Source of the DNA: JABDBL01 sp963845445
Lineage (GTDB): Bacteria; Cyanobacteriota; Vampirovibrionia; Obscuribacterales; Obscuribacteraceae
DNA length: 64,000 nt
Reading direction: 5' to 3'
Assembly (NCBI GenBank): GCA_963845445.1
Contig: CAWJSE010000002.1
Location: forward strand, 62,001-126,000
Part shown: positions 26,269 through 35,794 of the stretch, piece by piece
Layout: every line of letters begins with the position of its first letter
Numbering within the stretch: the first letter of the stretch is position 1
Notes under the pieces: generated by a model
What the model was told of the DNA's origin: nothing
The model's database searches: none
Seen by the model: only the letters and a program-made list of their open reading frames with translations
Made by a program: the position numbers and the translations under genes

Positions 26269-29200
26269 TTATCGCGGAGGCAGGCGCTTTTCTTCGGCTG
26301 ACTCAGTACTGACATTGGTGAGATCCCCATTTAATGACTGCCAATTATTAGCAGAAGGGAAACCATTTTCTAACACCATTTCTAGATTTTTATAGGTACT
26401 TTCTCCTAAGGTGAGTTGTCCAGAGAGATCGTTTCCTTCTTCAATGTCGTCTATAAGTGCAGTTTGCAGTAAATCATCGCTTAGCTGATTTCTCTTCTGT
26501 CCGTATACTAAAGGAGGCAATATTGGGGTTATAGATGGAATGGTCGCGGGCTCATAATCACCAGCAGGTATTTCAAGCAGTTTGGTGCCGTCTTTTTGTT
26601 CAAGTTGGTCCACGTGCGAGACCATATACTTTTCTTCCAAGCTACCTGCTTGAGGAACTGAGCAGGTTTTGTCGTCCATTGGTTCGAAGGTATCGACAAT
26701 CTTACCTAATGTGACTTCAAAACCTAAACCACGAATTTCACAACACAGTCCATCAAAGGCTGCAGTTCTGCCACCGGTAGATATATTTCTGCCTTGCACT
26801 ATATCGGCATAAGCTTGATGACGTCCATCAATATCATCTGCCTTAACAGTCATCATTTCTTGCAATACATTGGCTGCACCATAAGATTGAATAGCCCAGA
26901 CTTCCATTTCTCCCATTCGCTGTCCGCCATGATTCGCTTTCCCTCCCACTGGTTGTTGTGTAACCGCGGCATAAGGGCCACCTAGTCCAGAGCGAGCGTT
27001 TATTTTATGGAGGACTAATTGATTGAGTTTAAGCATATATTGTCTGCCAATCAAAACTGGCTGATCGAAAGGCGCACCGGTTCTACCATCGTATAGTGTC
27101 ACTTTTCCGTTATCTCCCAGCCACCGATAGGCGGGTAATGACTTCGCTTCCTTGAGCGCGTCCATCACTAGATTGTAAGAGGCATCAGCGCTTTGTGACT
27201 CATCAAATTGATGGATTCGATAATAACGATTCAAGATGTCGGCATAGAGACCTAGTTGTGTGTCGAAAACTTGTCCTACATTCATACGGCTGGGCACGCC
27301 CAGAGGATTTAGAATAATATCTACTGGCGTTCCATCAGGTAGAAATGGCATGTCTTCGTCCGCTAAAATTAGCGACACGATACCTTTATTGCCATGACGT
27401 CCCGCCAACTTGTCTCCTGCTTCAATGGGGCAAAGGCTAGCGACTAATATTTCTATTTCGCAAATTACCCCGGGCTTCAATTCAGGCGTCGTTTCTTGTG
27501 TGAATATGCGCACATCAATCACTCTGCCGCCCGAACCATGAGGAACGCGCAAACTTGAATCCGCCATTTCATCAGCAACTTTGCCGAATATCGCTTGTAA
27601 AAGCTCTTCCTCAGCATTTAAAGCTTTATGCTCTTTTGGTGATAATTTAGCAACGAGAATATCGCCTGGTTTGACAAAGCTACCAATTTTAGAGATACCA
27701 CGTTCATCTAAATGCTCCAGATCTTTGCCCGCCACGTTTGGCAATTCTGGTGTGAGAATTTCTGGACCGCGCAAAGTTTGAAAGACTGAAATGGAATGTT
27801 TTTCTATTTCTATGTGGCTAAGCTTATGATCCTTAACTAGTCCTTTTCTTACAACAATAGCGTCTTCATAATTAAAGCCTTCCCAAGGTAGGAATGCTAC
27901 CAACAAGTTTCGTCCTAAAGACAATTCCCCATTACTTATTGCTGCTCCGTCGGCGATTACCTGACCAGCATCTACTCTATCTCCGACTGTCACATTTGGT
28001 CTTTGATCTAATATAGTGTTTTGATTAGTGCGGTCGAAGCGAACTAATGGATAAGAGCGAGATTCACCGCTACCTTGAGCAACCACTATTTCGCTTCCTG
28101 TTACTTTTGTTACTGTACCAGTTCTTCTAGCGATAGCAGAATGACCAGAAGAGCGAGCCACCATTTTTTCCATACCGGTGCCAATGCGAGGACGTTCAGG
28201 GCGAATCAAAGGCAATGTTTGCTTCATCATCCCGGCGCCCATTAAAGCTCGATTAGCATCGTCATGTTCTAAGAAAGGAATAAGGGCTGAACCAACTGAT
28301 ATAAATCCTTGCGGTGCAATAGCAATGAAGTTAACATCTTCAGGTTCGATCTGATAGAAAGACTCGCCTCTTCTCACCGTCACTGTAGGGCCAGCTATAC
28401 GATCATTTTCTAGTTTGGCATCTGGTGGTGCCAGCGTATAAAGCTTATCTTCTGCTGGGCCCAAATAAACGATCTCATCGGTCAATTGGCCGCCTATAAC
28501 TTTCCTATAAGGGACTGTCATAAAACCATCGCTATCAATACGGCAGTAAGTGGCCAGGTAAGTTACGATACCGCAGCTTTTGCCTTCTGAAGATTCAATC
28601 AAACAAACACGCCCGATCTGGCTGGGGTGAACATCCCGCATTTCCACTGGGGCAGAGTTGGCGTCAATACCGCCTGGGCCGAATGAAGTGATACGGCGCC
28701 GATGCGAAAGTTCAGAAAGAGGATTTTGTTGATCTAAGTATTGAACTAATGGATTAGCGGTAAAAAACTTGTTAATGGCATTTACCAAAGGACGTGAGTC
28801 TATAAGATCAGTAGCAGTAAATGTTTCTGCTTCATCTTTTAATTCCAGTCTCCCTCTTACCGAGCGAGCGATTTGCAGCATGGCAGGTCTAACTGAGCGC
28901 AATAGTAGTTCACCAACACCGCGCAGGTGTCGATTCTCCAAACTGTCCATATTGTCGCACTCGCTCATACTTAAAGGCAGTCCCAACATGTATTCAACCG
29001 CTGTCAGCAAATCATTGGCATCTAATTGTAAAGAATCTTCTTCTAAAGATAATTTTTTATTGACGCGACTGCGCCCTAATTTTCCAAGTGAATAACGTCT
29101 CTTTTCGGTTATTTCTTTGAGCGCTGTTGTGCCACTACTAGGACCGTGGCTACCATCTGGTTTCCATGCTCTTCCTATAACGGTTAAGGCTTCAGTTTGG

Positions 29201-29867
29201 CTTATTTCTTTAAAGTCAATACGATTGATTGTAAGTAACCGCCCCAATCTTTTGTTCAATGTGGTCCAGTCAATGCCCATAGCCGTCAGTAAATTTGTAG
29301 ACGATACCCAACTACGTTTAGGTAGCTTAATTCGACATTTTGCCCGACTTGTTTTAGACGAACTCGTATCTAAATGTAGCTCAATGGTCACAGGCGCACC
29401 TTGCTCAGCTAGGATCAAGGCTTTATAGCTGGATGGTCCAGTGCTTTGGTAATAGATCCCCGGCGCTCTTACTAATTGACCTAAAACAACGCGCTCTGAA
29501 CCGTTGATGACAAAAGTGCCTCTATCAGTAATGACGGGCAGGTCAGCTAAATAACAAGTTGATTTGCGCAATTCATTTGTATTAGTGTCTCTTAACCAGA
29601 CATCGAGAAAAGTCGCCTGGCATAAGTCATATTGGTGCGGCGAGCTGCCTCTGCTGAAGTAGGGTAGCCGGAATCTGCATGATAGTCTTCGAAGCGCCAG
29701 TTCACCTTCCCGTCAGGACTTACGAAAGACATTTCAAAATGTCTACTAAAATCGCTTGTAATTGGTGATATTTCCGCAAACAGATTGCCAATGCTTTCCT
29801 CCAAAAAGCGCCTGTAAGAACGCCTGGGAAATTCTGCTAAATCGGGTGGTTGGAAATAAAAACTCAT
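26269..29867 (-). CDS. rpoB: RNA polymerase beta subunit, divergent (frameshifted)
   Basis: About 1200 residues once one base is added at the A run at 29608-29611, which joins the N-terminal 91 residues (EFPRRSYRRFLEESIGNLFA) to the rest through RLFLDVWLRDTNTNELRKST. Catalytic-core motifs are kept: GDKLAGRHGNKG (both conserved lysines), PWEGFNYEDAIVV, NPLGVPSRMNVGQ and GGKANHGGQRMGEMEVWA. However, the rifamycin-pocket region is unusual: the near-universal LTRERAGFEVRDVHP reads IDANSAPVEMRDVHP, and CPIETPEGPNIGLI reads CLIESSEGKSCGIV. rpoC and rplJ/L are not adjacent. Its start overlaps the stop of the upstream TPR gene by 4 bp. It may be a paralogue or the only copy of a divergent lineage. 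Confidence 0.9.
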
Positions 29868-31672
29868 TGGTTAGCACCAATCGTAGTGTTTAATTGTGGA
29901 TTTGACTTAGTCATTACTGCTGGCACTTTATCGTTAGAAAGAGATTGCTTGTTAATATTGAGAGCTTGAGCTAAATCAGCAGCATAATCTTTTTGAGTGG
30001 GAGCCAACGCACTAGCTATTCTAAATTCTGAGATTGCTTCTCCGATGTCGCCATTACCCATTAAGTCTACAGCCAAGTGGTGGTGCATTTCAGGGTTCTC
30101 AAGATTATTGCTTACTAATTCTTTAAGAGTGATAATCGCCTGATCATAATTGCGCGATGCTTCCAACGCTTGTACTTTGTCGAGGATAATATTTTTATCG
30201 CTTGCATTGTTCGCATTATTAGAGTTAGGTACTTGAGCGATATTTGTATCTTGCTTTACAGAATTTTGGCTTGCAGGCACCGCATTTTGGTTGTTTTTGC
30301 TAGATGTGTCTTGCAATGCTTTAATACGCGCAGCAGCTTCTTTATTGTTTTCTGGATCAATCAAAACGCATGTTAAATAGGCTTGATGTGCCCCTTGTAA
30401 ATCGCCATTGGCTTCTAAACATTCAGCCAAAGAAAATTGATATTGAGCATTCTTTGGTTCAATTCTGACTGCTTGACTCATCTCTGTTAACGCTTCTGGC
30501 CTTAAGTTCTGGCCCCATAGAGTGTTTGCAGCTTCCGCATGTCTTTCAGCTTCGGCATGTTGGTATGCGTTTTTTAAGCTTGCTTGTGCAGCTGTTAAAG
30601 AGGGATTACGAGGATCAAGAGCTGCTACCTTCCTATACTCCAATTCTGCAGCCGCCAAATCTCCAGTTAATTGCAAGCTTGCCGCTAATCCCAAATGATT
30701 CTCTGCTATTTGCGGATTAGCCGACACTTGTTTGCGCCACAAATCTATTAAAGCTACCCCAGCTGCTTTGTCCTTGTTGTCTAGAATTACTGCCTTGCGC
30801 AAGAGACTGGCAGCTTGGCTTTGATCTTGCCTGGCTATATAAATGAAAGCCAATTGTCTGTATGCAGGAGCGTATTCAGGATCTTTAACACTTGCTTGGT
30901 TGTACCAGCTGGCAGCTGTCTCTATTTGACCTAAACGATAAGCATAATCACCCAGTTTTACAAAAGTGCGGCCAGACTGTTCTAATTGTTCGGCTGCTTG
31001 ATATTCAATTCCGGCACCGCCTAAATCCCCTTGGGTTATAAGGTCATCTCCCAAACTTAATCTTTGCTCAGCAGAATTAGGGTTTATACCCATTTTGCTT
31101 AGAGATTGAATGAGTAGCTTGCCAGCTAAAGCATTATCAGAAGCTGCTACTATTGCTTTTCGAGAGTAGTGGATGGCAGCGGCAAAGTCTTTGTTGGCGG
31201 ATAACTTTTGCCCGTAAGCGCAATAAGCTGCTGATAAATTTATACGGTATTGCTTATTCTCAGGATCTAATTCCACAGCCTCTTCATGAGCAGCTATGGC
31301 TTCATCAAATTTGCCTGCACTACCTAATTGAACGCCTTTATTATTAGCCGCCAATGCTTGAATTTGTCTTTGCTTCTCAGCCTTGGCTTGCTCAATTTCT
31401 TGCTGGTGAATAGCTTTCTCTTGGCTATTTTTACTTTGACTGCTCTGTGAGTCAACTACACGTGCTGAGGCTCTGTTATAACGACTCAGCGGTGGTGCTA
31501 TTTCTTGCCCACTCATTGGTCTGCAGTTAGAAGAGCTAGAAGAACTAGTAGGCGTAGTTCGGGCACAAGCTTGTGTGATGCTTAAGGAACCCAGACTGAG
31601 CAGCAAAGGGAAAAATGTAATTACGATTTTTAACTCTGTTTGTTTCATTGCTGTCTTTTTGAATATGGACAA
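29864..31672 (-). CDS. Secreted TPR protein coupled to rpoB
   Basis: 602 residues. The N-terminus has a hydrophobic signal segment (about residues 13-36), followed by a Ser-rich stretch and a charged coiled coil (SQEKAIHQQEIEQAKAEKQR). At least ten TPR-like 34-residue units follow, for example GKFDEAIAAHEEAVELDPEN, GDLAAAELEYRKVAALDPRN and GDIGEAISEFRIASALAPTQ. No enzymatic motif. Its stop overlaps the rpoB start by 4 bp (ATGA), which would couple their translation, an odd pairing of an exported scaffold protein with a polymerase subunit. Confidence 0.8.
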   Translation of the reverse strand: MSIFKKTAMKQTELKIVITFFPLLLSLGSLSITQACARTTPTSSSSSSNCRPMSGQEIAPPLSRYNRASARVVDSQSSQSKNSQEKAIHQQEIEQAKAEKQRQIQALAANNKGVQLGSAGKFDEAIAAHEEAVELDPENKQYRINLSAAYCAYGQKLSANKDFAAAIHYSRKAIVAASDNALAGKLLIQSLSKMGINPNSAEQRLSLGDDLITQGDLGGAGIEYQAAEQLEQSGRTFVKLGDYAYRLGQIETAASWYNQASVKDPEYAPAYRQLAFIYIARQDQSQAASLLRKAVILDNKDKAAGVALIDLWRKQVSANPQIAENHLGLAASLQLTGDLAAAELEYRKVAALDPRNPSLTAAQASLKNAYQHAEAERHAEAANTLWGQNLRPEALTEMSQAVRIEPKNAQYQFSLAECLEANGDLQGAHQAYLTCVLIDPENNKEAAARIKALQDTSSKNNQNAVPASQNSVKQDTNIAQVPNSNNANNASDKNIILDKVQALEASRNYDQAIITLKELVSNNLENPEMHHHLAVDLMGNGDIGEAISEFRIASALAPTQKDYAADLAQALNINKQSLSNDKVPAVMTKSNPQLNTTIGANQ

Positions 31673-31965
31673 TTTCTTGCTTATTTGACTAAATCGACCC
31701 TTGCCAATAGATTAGCGACTAAAAGGGGGTCCAGTCTATTGGGGTTTATCCCATACCTTTCGTATAAATCCCATAATAATTCGCAAACATGACACATTGC
31801 TCCATTGCCATGATAAAAGCAATGTTATATCCAGAAACTCCGTGGAAACATATTTATAGTAGGTTTTATATCCTTATATGAGATATCAAATTTATACTTA
31901 CTAATTAGGCAAGGCTTGCAAAATTTGACACTGTTACAATAAGGGAAGTCAATCAGGCGGGGAAG

Positions 31966-32778
31966 TTGGAATCAACATTACCATCAACTAGTAAACCATC
32001 AGCTTTTAGACCGCGCACTGTTATTTGTGAGCGGCATGAATTAATCAGATTTGGTTTAAAAAGGGTCATTTCTGAGGTCTTGGATATTGCCGGCGAGGCA
32101 TCTGACGGCATGGCCGCCTATGAAATAGTCAAGCGGATACGCCCAGATTTCGTTATTTTGGACGTTGATCTAGATGTGCTCAATGGAGTAGAAGTTAGCA
32201 GACGGATAAGCCAAGAATTACCTGAATGCAATATTTTGGTTTTAACCGACTCATATCATGCTACTAAGTATCACAACCAGCTCTTGCGAGCTGGAGCTAG
32301 GGGTTTTTGTTTAAAGAGCTCTGGTCCTAGGACTTTGTTCGAGGCTATTGAGCAAGTAACCCGATCCCTTCCTTATTGTGACCCTAAAATTACCCAATTA
32401 GTGAAACAAGTCCCTACTGTATCAACGCCGAATACCAATTTGACTGACAGAGAGATTGAAGTGCTCATACGTTTAGACTTGCGCAACAAAGAAATTTCAG
32501 AAGAGCTGAATATGAAGCTACGTACTGTGGAAAAGCATATTGAGTGTATCTTAGCTAAATTAAAAGTATCGACTCGCACTGGTGCTGCCTTAAAGGCTGT
32601 GCAATTGGGATATGTACTATTGCCTAAAATGCCTACTAGAGACCCTGTGACAGGCGTTACACATGAGCAAACTCTGGCCGAATTACAAGCTGAATTGTCC
32701 ATTGCTAATGACCATCTCAAGGCCCTGCTCAAACAGAATGACTTGTTGAAACAGGCTTTGAATCAAAAGCCTCAATAA
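31966..32778 (+). CDS. Response regulator with LuxR-type DNA-binding domain
   Basis: 270 residues from a TTG start. Receiver domain at about residues 17-135 with the phospho-acceptor D66 (FVILDVDLD) and the conserved Lys in CLKSSG. The usual acidic pair at the start of the receiver is replaced (CERHE instead of DDH), so phosphorylation may be altered. A LuxR HTH lies at about 158-215 (LTDREIEVLIRLDLRNKEIS, TVEKHIECILAKLKVSTR), followed by a leucine-rich coiled coil at the C-terminus. No histidine kinase is nearby. The DUF2993 gene starts at its last base. Confidence 0.85.
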   Translation: MESTLPSTSKPSAFRPRTVICERHELIRFGLKRVISEVLDIAGEASDGMAAYEIVKRIRPDFVILDVDLDVLNGVEVSRRISQELPECNILVLTDSYHATKYHNQLLRAGARGFCLKSSGPRTLFEAIEQVTRSLPYCDPKITQLVKQVPTVSTPNTNLTDREIEVLIRLDLRNKEISEELNMKLRTVEKHIECILAKLKVSTRTGAALKAVQLGYVLLPKMPTRDPVTGVTHEQTLAELQAELSIANDHLKALLKQNDLLKQALNQKPQ

Positions 32779-33773
32779 TGATGTGCAAAGAAGGGTTTTT
32801 AAAGACTGCGCTAATAAGCAGACAATTTGTCCTCCTTATCTGTCTAATAGTTTGTGTCACTTTTCAAGTTTTGCCGCTTTATGCTTCCGATTTGCCGAGC
32901 GAGCCGGGCAGTTCCTCCGAAGTGCAAACTGGTGCGAATGTGGCGGTCAAAATAAAAAGCCCTATTGAACCGCCCTTCAAGATAACGGGATCTTTGAGCC
33001 GTCGCCTGCAGCAGTATTCAGGGCTAACCGCCAGCTCCGAATTCATAACCAATCTGCTTTTGCATTACACCTTGCAAAAGCTATTTGGTGGCAGAATTAA
33101 AATCAGAATAAAGACTTATAGCTTCACTGATTTATGGTACTTGAAAGTCAAAAAGGCTACCATCAACATGAAAGGTAGTCACTATAAAGACATTCCGCTA
33201 GGCACAGTAGAAGTAGAAAGTTTAACACCATTTTGGTTTGTCTTTAAGCACGGGCGCTTGGACGTAAAAAATCCTTCTCTTTTTGCCTTTAAAATGTCGG
33301 TAAGCGAAAGTGAATTGGATCAAATTTTGCACAGTTCAAAAGCAACCAATTCGTTAAAAGCGTTGAGACTTGATTTGGCTAATATTGGTCCCGGTGCCGG
33401 TGAACAAAGAATCCAAATGCATGAGCCTCAAGTTATGCTCAACGATGGTTCGATCATGGTTAAAGCTAGATTGGCTACTCAAGGAGGCGATCCTTCTACT
33501 GCAGTGTTCATGACTATATCTGGTAAGCCTAGATTGCAGGACAATGACCGTATTTTTCTAGAAGAGGTAAAAATCGATTCTGAGGATATTACCGATCCTG
33601 AAAAGTTTTCAAAGTTTGTAGAAAATTTGATTAATCCGCTCATTAACTTACATCGTTTTGATAAGCCTTATTTTGCTATCCGTTTAGATGAAATGACTGT
33701 TAAGTCAAAATCAGTTTCCGTAGTAGGACGGCTCATAATCGGACCACGAATACAAAACAAAGCGCCACAATAA
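32778..33773 (+). CDS. DUF2993 (LmeA-like) envelope protein
   Basis: 331 residues. Signal peptide at about residues 13-36 (FVLLICLIVCVTFQVLPLYA). The rest matches the DUF2993 pattern seen in cyanobacteria and actinobacteria: FGGRIKIRIKTYSFTDLWYL, GSHYKDIPLGTVEVESLTPF and a repeated beta-rich lipid-binding-like layout. LmeA of mycobacteria is a phospholipid-binding mannoside-related protein, so an envelope lipid role is an inference. It starts at the stop codon of the response regulator, suggesting one transcript. Confidence 0.75.
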   Translation: MMCKEGFLKTALISRQFVLLICLIVCVTFQVLPLYASDLPSEPGSSSEVQTGANVAVKIKSPIEPPFKITGSLSRRLQQYSGLTASSEFITNLLLHYTLQKLFGGRIKIRIKTYSFTDLWYLKVKKATINMKGSHYKDIPLGTVEVESLTPFWFVFKHGRLDVKNPSLFAFKMSVSESELDQILHSSKATNSLKALRLDLANIGPGAGEQRIQMHEPQVMLNDGSIMVKARLATQGGDPSTAVFMTISGKPRLQDNDRIFLEEVKIDSEDITDPEKFSKFVENLINPLINLHRFDKPYFAIRLDEMTVKSKSVSVVGRLIIGPRIQNKAPQ

Positions 33774-33867
33774 TATGGTAGACTTAAGCGGTAAGATATA
33801 GGCAATGCAATCGGGCTTCTGATCGTATTCGCTATTTTTATAAATTAGTCATTATTTGGTTATAGAT

Positions 33868-34092
33868 ATGAAAGAAGGAATCCATCCACAGTATTTTGAT
33901 GTAACTGCTACCTGCGTTTGTGGAAACCAGGTCATGCTTGGTTCGACAAAAAATCAAATCCGGGTTGAAATTTGCAGCAATTGCCATCCTTTCTATTCGG
34001 GTACGCAAAAAATTGTTGACACAGAAGGACGGGTAGACCGTTTTGTCAAACGATATAAACTGGATAAGAATGGCGAAAAGGCTGCCAAATAG
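33868..34092 (+). CDS. rpmE: Ribosomal protein L31
   Basis: 74 residues from ATG 33868, which matches the usual MKEGIHPQYFDV start; the open frame begins 12 bases earlier at a TTG. The four cysteines of the zinc-binding type are present as CVCG (17-20 region) and CSNCHPFYSGTQKIVD, followed by GRVDRF. L31 is a component of the large ribosomal subunit. No other ribosomal protein gene is adjacent. Confidence 0.95.
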   Translation: MKEGIHPQYFDVTATCVCGNQVMLGSTKNQIRVEICSNCHPFYSGTQKIVDTEGRVDRFVKRYKLDKNGEKAAK

Positions 34093-34317
34093 TAACGTAA
34101 TCGCCGCAATTCTTAACCATAAGCAAAAGTTAATCGCCCATACTATATATTGTTTCTCTTGACGTTCTTCGTAAGCTAAACAGGCTGCCTTTTTGCTATT
34201 TGAGCAAAAACGGCTTACGGGTCGTTCAAAAGTGCTTTTAATTAGACAAGGCATTAGCAAACAACCATAATTTAATACTGGGTATGGTCAGCTAATGAAT
34301 TATGGTTCTGCATAATC

Positions 34318-34584
34318 TTGTTTAGAGCAAAGAAATCAGAAATCCAGCGTCGTGCTAAGCGTTTATTGGGCGCATTTGCCAGCGAAACTCGCAGGCGAAA
34401 CTTGATGTGCGGAAAGAGAAAAGTAATAAGAGCCCATTATGAAAATGGACGTCTTATAGTTCGAGAAGACTTTGTTAGATTGCCTAATCTGTATGCGTCC
34501 AATTTACAATTTCAAATTATCAATAATCTTTTTAGTGTCTTAAATAACCAATTGCGTGCAAGAAGGACTATAGGACTTGAATAG
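34318..34584 (+). CDS. Small basic hypothetical protein
   Basis: 88 residues from a TTG start, very basic at the N-terminus (RAKKSEIQRRAKRLL, SETRRRN). No conserved motif seen. It overlaps the start of the next gene slightly, suggesting co-expression. Composition is weakly protein-like, so the call is tentative. Confidence 0.3.
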   Translation: MFRAKKSEIQRRAKRLLGAFASETRRRNLMCGKRKVIRAHYENGRLIVREDFVRLPNLYASNLQFQIINNLFSVLNNQLRARRTIGLE

Positions 34585-34585
34585 A

Positions 34586-34984
34586 ATGCTACCAGCAGTA
34601 GTGGCAGTATTTCTGATGCTCATATTTTTAGTTGTTAATCAAGCAATTATTTCGAATGAGACATCGAAGAATGTTGCCAAAGTTGCAAACTCGAGTACTA
34701 ACAATGCTCCAGTCTTGCAGGCTATTTCCGTTGATAATGATAATCGCGGTGCCCATTCCTATTTTCCAGCTCCGCGCTTATTTAGTGCTAGATATTCTAC
34801 TAATACTCCTCTAGCTGCAAGCGAGCCTAAAGAGCAAAGCGAGAAATTTTCAAATCCTCCTATATCGCAAATAATTCAGGTATTGCCTATGACAGTGAAT
34901 GCTCAGGATTTATTGCGATCAGGTTATTTACGGGACAATGAAGCTGTCTATGTGTCTGCCTTTGGTGCAGCGCGCAGCCAATAA
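34586..34984 (+). CDS. Membrane-anchored hypothetical protein
   Basis: 132 residues from ATG 34586; a TTG at 34577 is an alternative in-frame start. Residues 1-21 form a hydrophobic anchor or signal (LPAVVAVFLMLIFLVVNQ). The remainder is polar, Ser/Asn/Pro-rich and probably extracytoplasmic. No family recognised. Confidence 0.5.
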   Translation: MLPAVVAVFLMLIFLVVNQAIISNETSKNVAKVANSSTNNAPVLQAISVDNDNRGAHSYFPAPRLFSARYSTNTPLAASEPKEQSEKFSNPPISQIIQVLPMTVNAQDLLRSGYLRDNEAVYVSAFGAARSQ

Positions 34985-35030
34985 ATTTTACTCCGCATTA
35001 TTCGTATTGCTGAGGCATAAAATCTTCGTC

Positions 35031-35760
35031 TCAAACTTCCGCTGTCTTAGCTAAATCTTCATCTGCTTGCGAATCGTCATCATTGCCCAGTTTGGGCTGG
35101 ATATGGCTAATGTTTTGATTATTCAGATTGCCGACAGACTCTAAATCTTCGTTTATTGCTGTAATGTGCAATTGACTATAAAATTGGGTGAGATAATCAG
35201 TCACTTCTTCAGCCCTTTTGCATGGTAAAAGTTTGCCGTGATAAGCAACAGAAATTGAGCCACTTTCCTCAGATACCACGATACAAAGGCAGTCCAAAAT
35301 CTCCGTTAGACCAAAGGGCCGCTCGGTGTCTGGTTCCATAAATATGGCTAAGCTTACGGTTATCTGTAATTGGTAATATTACGCCGGCACCTTTGATTTT
35401 ATCTTTCTGAACTATGATGGCGCCATCATGTAAGGGTGATCTGGGAGTGAATATGGTCAAAATTAAATTACTCGAAATATCGCCATTTATTTCAGTGCCT
35501 GGACTCAAATAATCGTGCTCAGTCTCTGGTGGCTCAATAACTATTAATGCGCCATATTTATTTCTAGCAAGTTCTTTTATAGCTATTACTATTTGAGTAA
35601 TATCTTTGGCAAGTTCTTCCGGATTTAAGTCTCCGGGCATTAAACCAACAAAAAATAGTCTTAGTCTGCCTAAATGCTTAAGCCATCGCCGGATTTCTGG
35701 TTGAAAAACAATGATTAGAGCAATCAAAATAAAGAGCAGAGATATGTAGATAGGTCCCAT
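35031..35760 (-). CDS. cdaA: Diadenylate cyclase, CdaA-like, short N-terminus (frameshifted)
   Basis: The DAC domain motifs are present: SPLHDGAIIVQ and YGTRHRAAL, which in the family bind ATP and make cyclic di-AMP. The first frame stops at 35269 within the RHR motif; removing one base from the AAA at 35313-35315 (plus strand) gives RHRAALGLTEILDCLCIVVS and continues to 35031. The protein begins with a strong AAAGGAGG ribosome site and has only one transmembrane helix before FQPEIRRWLKHLGR, whereas family members usually have three. The acidic C-terminal tail (NDDDSQADEDLAK) is extra. It is 34 bp downstream of lysA. Confidence 0.85.
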
Positions 35761-35794
35761 ATTTTCTGCCTCCTTTTAGTAGAATAAGCTCTAA

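Noticed and set aside
26269..29571. A naturally split rpoB (two separate subunits)
   Set aside because: The two parts join exactly with one added base in an A/T run and no sequence is missing. The same kind of break hits unrelated genes.
31890..31965. Sigma70-type promoter TTGACA/TACAAT upstream of the response regulator
   Set aside because: The two boxes are only 4 bases apart, so they cannot form a normal -35/-10 pair. No other good match was found.
33838..34260. 140-residue minus-strand gene opposite rpmE
   Set aside because: It overlaps the clearly conserved L31 gene and shows no family likeness.
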